The notes under the pieces are model-generated. The model ran no database searches. It was not told the DNA's origin and saw only the letters and a list, made by a program, of their open reading frames with translations. DNA of 10,484 nt from Dehalococcoidia bacterium. GTDB lineage: Bacteria > Chloroflexota > Dehalococcoidia > Tepidiformales > Tepidiformaceae. This document shows positions 7,484 to 10,484 of the stretch, piece after piece; position 1 is the stretch's first letter, and each line of letters starts with the position of its first letter. The stretch is from contig VXRS01000201.1 of assembly GCA_009838385.1 (NCBI GenBank), positions 1 to 10,484 on the forward strand, in the 5' to 3' direction. The translations under genes and the position numbers were made by a program.

Positions 7484-8692
7484 ATGATCAACGGAATCAA
7501 GGTTGCCGACATGGACACTCACGTCGACCCCAACCTGACGGTGCTGGAGAAGTACGTAGACCCCAGCTTCAGACACCGCCTGCCGGAGTTGGACCCGTAC
7601 AAACTGGTGCGACGGAACATCCGCAGGGGCCCCGGCGAGGAGACGGTACCTTCAGTGGGGTTGAGCGTGGGCGCGCTGCCGTTCAATCGATGGCCGGGCA
7701 CCAAGCTGGAGGCCGGGCACCAGGCCGCTGGAGCCCCCGGACGGGGCGGCGCTCGACCCGGGACGGTCAGCATGCACCGCGGACCCGTGACCCCGGGTGT
7801 CGAAGACGAAAACTCCGAGGGCCGCCTCATCGACATGGACACAGAGGGGCGGGACCTGGACTTCATATTTCCCGGCATGTGGGCCTCGAGCCTGACGGGG
7901 CTCTACGACCAGGACGTCACGCTGGCCGAGGGGATGTACCGGGCCTACCACAACTACATGGAGACCTACACGTCGGTGGCGCCAGACCGCCTGAAGAGCA
8001 GCCTCCAGGTGCCGGGTGCAGATCCTGAATGGGCTATCTCGGAGATCAAGAAGTGGGCCAACAGCAAGTGGGTGGCCGCTGTGTGGATCCATCTTCCTCC
8101 GGGCCTGCCCGTGGATGATCCCGACCTGGAGCCGGTCTTCGCCACCATGAACGACCTGGACCTGCCGCTGGTGCATCACAGCTTCTTCATGGAGCCTCCC
8201 TACTTCCCCGGCTACCAGGACATCTGGGGCAATTCCGTGGTCGCCCGGACCGCGGCCCATCCCTGGGGCGCCGCGAGGCTCTGCGCCTACCTGATCCTGT
8301 CGGGACTGTTCGACAAGTACCCCAACCTGCGGGCGGGGGTGTCCGAGGTCGGGCACGGCTGGCTGCCCAACTGGGTGATCCGCCTGGGCTTCAACAAGAG
8401 CTACGCGCAGGGGCTCACGCCCAAGCTCAAGTACACACCCCTGGAGTACGTCCAGATGGGGCGATTCCGGTGTGCGGCCGAGCCATTCGAGGGGGCGCTG
8501 ATGACCGAGGCGTGCGTGAAGATCCTGGGAGAGGACTGCCTGATGCACCAGTCGGACTACCCCCACGGGCAGTCATTTTTCCCCGATACGGCCAGGGAGG
8601 TCATGGAGTGGGACTTCTGGGGCAACTTCAGCCCGGAAGCCCTGGAGAAGCACATGTACGGCAATGCCGCCAGCTTCCTGCGCATGGCCTAG
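7484..8692 (+). CDS. Amidohydrolase of the amidohydrolase-2 type (COG2159, ACMSD-like TIM barrel)
   Basis: This 402-residue protein belongs to the metal-dependent TIM-barrel hydrolases that hydrolyse or decarboxylate small, often aromatic or heterocyclic, acids. AGAGAGG lies 6 nt before the ATG. Candidate metal or active-site residues in order are D11 and H13 (MDTHVD, where the usual HxH is reduced to DxH), H231/H232 (PLVHHSF), H259 (AAHPWG), E288 and H291 (SEVGHGW), and D358 and H361 (SDYPHGQ). The late DYPHG box is characteristic of this family. Residues about 42-110 form a G/P/R-rich insertion before the MDTEGRDLDFIFPG strand, as is common in environmental members. No signal peptide is present, so it should be cytoplasmic. 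It stands alone on the plus strand, with a divergent membrane gene on the left and a convergent small gene on the right. The substrate cannot be told. Confidence 0.9.
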   Translation: MINGIKVADMDTHVDPNLTVLEKYVDPSFRHRLPELDPYKLVRRNIRRGPGEETVPSVGLSVGALPFNRWPGTKLEAGHQAAGAPGRGGARPGTVSMHRGPVTPGVEDENSEGRLIDMDTEGRDLDFIFPGMWASSLTGLYDQDVTLAEGMYRAYHNYMETYTSVAPDRLKSSLQVPGADPEWAISEIKKWANSKWVAAVWIHLPPGLPVDDPDLEPVFATMNDLDLPLVHHSFFMEPPYFPGYQDIWGNSVVARTAAHPWGAARLCAYLILSGLFDKYPNLRAGVSEVGHGWLPNWVIRLGFNKSYAQGLTPKLKYTPLEYVQMGRFRCAAEPFEGALMTEACVKILGEDCLMHQSDYPHGQSFFPDTAREVMEWDFWGNFSPEALEKHMYGNAASFLRMA

Positions 8693-8702
8693 AGCCTAGA
8701 AG

Positions 8703-8775
8703 AGGGCCCGCCTCGACCGGTTCAACGCTGGCCCTGCAGTCGCGCCAGGGGAGCAGGGTGGCGACCGTCGCCTGC
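8703..8775 (+). terminator. Stem-loops after the amidohydrolase, possible terminator region
   Basis: Two candidate stems lie in the 140-bp gap between convergent genes. AGGGCC (8703-8708) pairs with GGCCCT (8730-8735) around 21 nt, and GGCGA (8760-8764) pairs with TCGCC (8768-8772) around 3 nt, with an outer GCA/TGC. Neither is followed by a T-run, so this is a position-based suggestion. Confidence 0.3.
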
Positions 8776-8832
8776 GAGGCTTCTCCCTTCAGATCGGGGG
8801 CGATTCCGGCTCCCGGAAATGCTACCGAGGTG

Positions 8833-9030
8833 TCAATCGGCGTCGGCAGCCGCAAGCGTTGCGATGTTGGCCAGCAGCCATGCGGATGCGGCGCACACCT
8901 GCAACATATCCCCAGGGGAGTTGATGCCGTAGGCCAGCATGCTGCTGATCCAGCAAACGCTGGCAACCGTTTGTCCGAGCCACTTGAGGCTCCACGCCTT
9001 TGCCAGCCGGCTTCGCACGGCTTCAGACAC
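8833..9030 (-). CDS. Small two-helix membrane protein next to the flavoprotein
   Basis: The 65-residue product starts at the GTG at 9030, preceded by GGAGGGG with a 5-nt spacer, a strong ribosome binding site. An ATG at 9060 would give 75 residues and overlap the flavoprotein stop by 7 nt. A short basic start (VRSRLAKAWSLKW) is followed by hydrophobic segments at about 18-36 and 41-61, and the acidic end AAADAD. The strong site, sensible membrane layout and position 23 nt after the flavoprotein stop make it a likely real gene, co-transcribed and perhaps translationally coupled. It could anchor or assist the flavoprotein, but that is inference. I do not recognise the family. Confidence 0.65.
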   Translation of the reverse strand: MSEAVRSRLAKAWSLKWLGQTVASVCWISSMLAYGINSPGDMLQVCAASAWLLANIATLAAADAD

Positions 9031-9053
9031 GGCGACCCCTCCAGTGTTTCCCC

Positions 9054-10181
9054 TCAACATGCGCACTCTATCCCGCAACAGGAAAGGTCATCGAGATACA
9101 TGCCCCAGTCGCGGTAGGCCTCCAGGTCTTCCGCGGGCAGCCCCAGCGAGGTCGCCACCGCCTTGGCGACGACGGCAAATCGTTGCCGGAATTTGAAGAT
9201 GAAACAGAAGACGTGGTCGTTGTGGCGCACTGCGGGGCCGCAGAGAAATATCCCCGGCACGATTGTTGATTCATCGTCTTCGCTGAGAAACAGCGAGCCA
9301 TCGTCGCGTTGTTCAAACATGTACGAGATCAGCCTGTGACTGCCCTCGAAGCCGCCCGCCAGGAGCGGCGGCACGCAGGTTTGAAACCGTTGCCCGTCCT
9401 GAGACGTGACTTCATAGGTGCCGTCCACACAAGTCACCGATTCGACAGGTGTGTTCGGAAACAGCTCCACCTGCCTCATGAACCGTCTCTCACGCATCCG
9501 CTCAAGCGTAAACGGGGAAAGCGCGACGCTGGGATCGGAGCTCTCCTCCTCCCACGGGCAGTCCATGTCGAACAATCGCACTCGTTTGTCGCGACACGCC
9601 AGGTGGAAGGCCGCATCGACTCCACTCTCGTAGCCACCAACAACGATGAAGTCGTCACCGTCGATCTCGTCATAGCTCGGGATGGTCGCGGTGTGGCGAC
9701 ACAGCTCGCTCCCGGCAAACCCGGTCAGGCGTGGGTACTGGAACTCGCCCGCAGCCCAGATGACGTTCCTGGCCTGCAGGGTCTCGCGGGCCGTCTCGAC
9801 GAGAAAGTTGTCTCCATCCTTCGCGATCCGCATCACGTCGGTGTACTCGCGTACGGGTAACTCAAAGAATCGTGCGACTGTACGCAAATGCGTCGCGTAC
9901 TCTGCACCTGTCGGGTGCTCGACGCCCAGACTGAACGCAGGTGACGTTCCAATTGCGATCGAGTTCAAATCGAGCATGCCGATCGAATTGGTGGCGTACG
10001 AGGGCGTGATGAAGCGAGTTTCGGCCGGCCACGAGGCGAATGAAGCCCCGACCGTTTGACGCTCGAGAACGACGAAGTTCTCGATGCCGGCGTGCCTGAG
10101 CGCCACTGAGACCCCCACGCCTGCGGCGCCCCCGCCGACGACTACGACGTCATAGACGATGTCACTGCTGGTGCCGGTCAT
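9054..10181 (-). CDS. FAD/NAD(P)-binding oxidoreductase (Pyr_redox_3, YpdA/CzcO-like) with a C-terminal cysteine cluster
   Basis: This 375-residue flavoprotein has two Rossmann motifs: VVVVGGGAAGVG (12-23) with E40 for FAD, and IVVGGYESGVDAA (179-191) for NAD(P)H. IFLCGPA (311-317) matches the second FAD-contact region. It lacks the CxxC of thioredoxin reductase and the CxxxxC of glutathione/mercuric reductases. It is therefore closer to the YpdA/CzcO kind, which includes disulfide reductases and monooxygenase relatives. The last residues read SCCGIECAC, giving C368, C369, C373 and C375; a vicinal pair near the C-terminus is known in mercuric reductase (ending LSCCA-like), where it passes Hg(II) to the active site. 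AGGAGGAG lies a few bases before the ATG, a strong site. The 65-residue membrane gene follows 23 nt downstream. The substrate is unknown; binding of a soft metal or a thiol disulfide is possible. Confidence 0.88.
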   Translation of the reverse strand: MTGTSSDIVYDVVVVGGGAAGVGVSVALRHAGIENFVVLERQTVGASFASWPAETRFITPSYATNSIGMLDLNSIAIGTSPAFSLGVEHPTGAEYATHLRTVARFFELPVREYTDVMRIAKDGDNFLVETARETLQARNVIWAAGEFQYPRLTGFAGSELCRHTATIPSYDEIDGDDFIVVGGYESGVDAAFHLACRDKRVRLFDMDCPWEEESSDPSVALSPFTLERMRERRFMRQVELFPNTPVESVTCVDGTYEVTSQDGQRFQTCVPPLLAGGFEGSHRLISYMFEQRDDGSLFLSEDDESTIVPGIFLCGPAVRHNDHVFCFIFKFRQRFAVVAKAVATSLGLPAEDLEAYRDWGMYLDDLSCCGIECAC

Positions 10182-10427
10182 GCTTGACTCCTCCTGTCGA
10201 TCTTCGCATTAGTCGTGCTTCCATCTCTTGCCGCGTTGCCGGCCCGCCAGCCCTGGCGGAGTGGAGAACCTCGCGCTGCGAATCCGGTTGGCGCCAAAGG
10301 CGCGTCCCGTGCACCCCGGCATTCCGGGAGCCTTCCCCTGGGCCACCGCGAACCACACCGCTTCCGGGGGCCGTGTGGTCGGGGTGGCCCGTCGTCAGGG
10401 CCTACGTCGATTGCCGGCGCGGCCTCC
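10182..10427. promoter_or_regulatory. Intergenic region upstream of the flavoprotein, with dyads
   Basis: These 246 bases hold no supported gene. The perfect palindrome TTGGCGCCAA lies at 10288-10297 and could be an operator for the flavoprotein. CCCGG (10315-10319) pairs with CCGGG (10324-10328) around CATT. Short frames here on both strands are R/G/P-rich and lack ribosome binding sites. A clear promoter is not seen. Confidence 0.3.
10352..10379 (-). terminator. Seven-bp hairpin after the right-edge gene, possible terminator
   Basis: ACCACAC (10352-10358) pairs perfectly with GTGTGGT (10373-10379) around a 14-nt loop. It lies about 50 nt after the stop of the minus-strand gene at the right edge. 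There is no U-tract after it on the minus strand, so it may instead be regulatory. Confidence 0.35.
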
Positions 10428-10484
10428 TCACTCCGCGATGCCGTTGGCGATGGCGCGCAGGAACTCAACATAGGTTGGGTACTC
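10428..10484 (-). CDS. C-terminal fragment of a gene that runs off the right edge
   Basis: The minus-strand frame from the right edge reads EYPTYVEFLRAIANGIAE and then a TGA at 10430-10428. The residue mix is that of a folded, helical C-terminus, unlike the R/G/P-rich shadow frames around it. Only 18 residues are visible, so the family cannot be named. It is on the same strand as the flavoprotein, 246 nt upstream of it. Confidence 0.5.
   Translation of the reverse strand, partial: EYPTYVEFLRAIANGIAE

Noticed and set aside
7652..8566. A 304-codon minus-strand frame inside the amidohydrolase
   Set aside because: It overlaps a confident enzyme, is H/R/V-rich, and has no start signal or recognisable domain.
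8703..8772. Treating the gap after the amidohydrolase as a structured non-coding RNA
   Set aside because: The stems are short, separate and typical of chance pairing at this GC content; there is no promoter and no known RNA family pattern.
10162..10473. Short frames on both strands upstream of the flavoprotein
   Set aside because: They are R/G/P-rich, overlap each other and lack ribosome binding sites; none is better than chance in GC-rich intergenic DNA.

Overview
The window reads as a high-GC bacterial chromosome segment. The Mrp protein has an N-terminal MIP18-like domain of the style seen in Chloroflexota. Most intergenic gaps are short, and a COG2159-type amidohydrolase sits near a flavoprotein. 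This fits a Chloroflexota relative (SAR202/Dehalococcoidia-like), with a high-GC actinobacterium as the main alternative. That placement is an inference from gene style, because no rRNA or other taxonomic marker is present. I find no CRISPR array, insertion sequence, phage gene or restriction system.

Left part (1-3514). On the minus strand, mrp (454-1521) is followed after 6 nt by the N-terminus of a gene that runs off the left edge (1-447). That product has a long disordered start with alternating acidic and arginine/proline-rich blocks, and its DNA carries a dense run of G tracts. Divergent from mrp is a small two-helix membrane protein (1768-2082, plus strand, GTG start). It converges on a 456-residue soluble protein of unknown function (2144-3514, minus strand).

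Centre (3563-6467). A full aconitase gene (3563-6232, minus strand) lies 48 nt upstream of the unknown 456-residue gene, and the two probably form an operon. Its leader has a TATACT box and two hairpins. Divergent from it is a tRNA gene with a CAU anticodon (6395-6467) and its own TATACT box. The acceptor stem and variable loop favour tRNA-Ile2 (lysidine-type) over elongator tRNA-Met.

Right part (6505-10484). The content changes from housekeeping genes to less conserved ones: a five-helix membrane protein (6505-7242, minus), a divergent amidohydrolase (7484-8692, plus), a small two-helix membrane protein (8833-9030, minus) and an FAD/NAD(P)-binding oxidoreductase (9054-10181, minus). The oxidoreductase ends in a cysteine cluster, CCx3CxC. 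The small membrane gene lies 23 nt downstream of the oxidoreductase, so the two are likely co-transcribed. The last 57 bases hold the C-terminus of another minus-strand gene.

No complete new system can be claimed. The best leads are the aconitase-linked unknown protein, the flavoprotein with a cysteine tail plus its small membrane partner, an Mrp lacking the CxxC cluster motif, and the charge-repeat/G-tract start of the left-edge gene.
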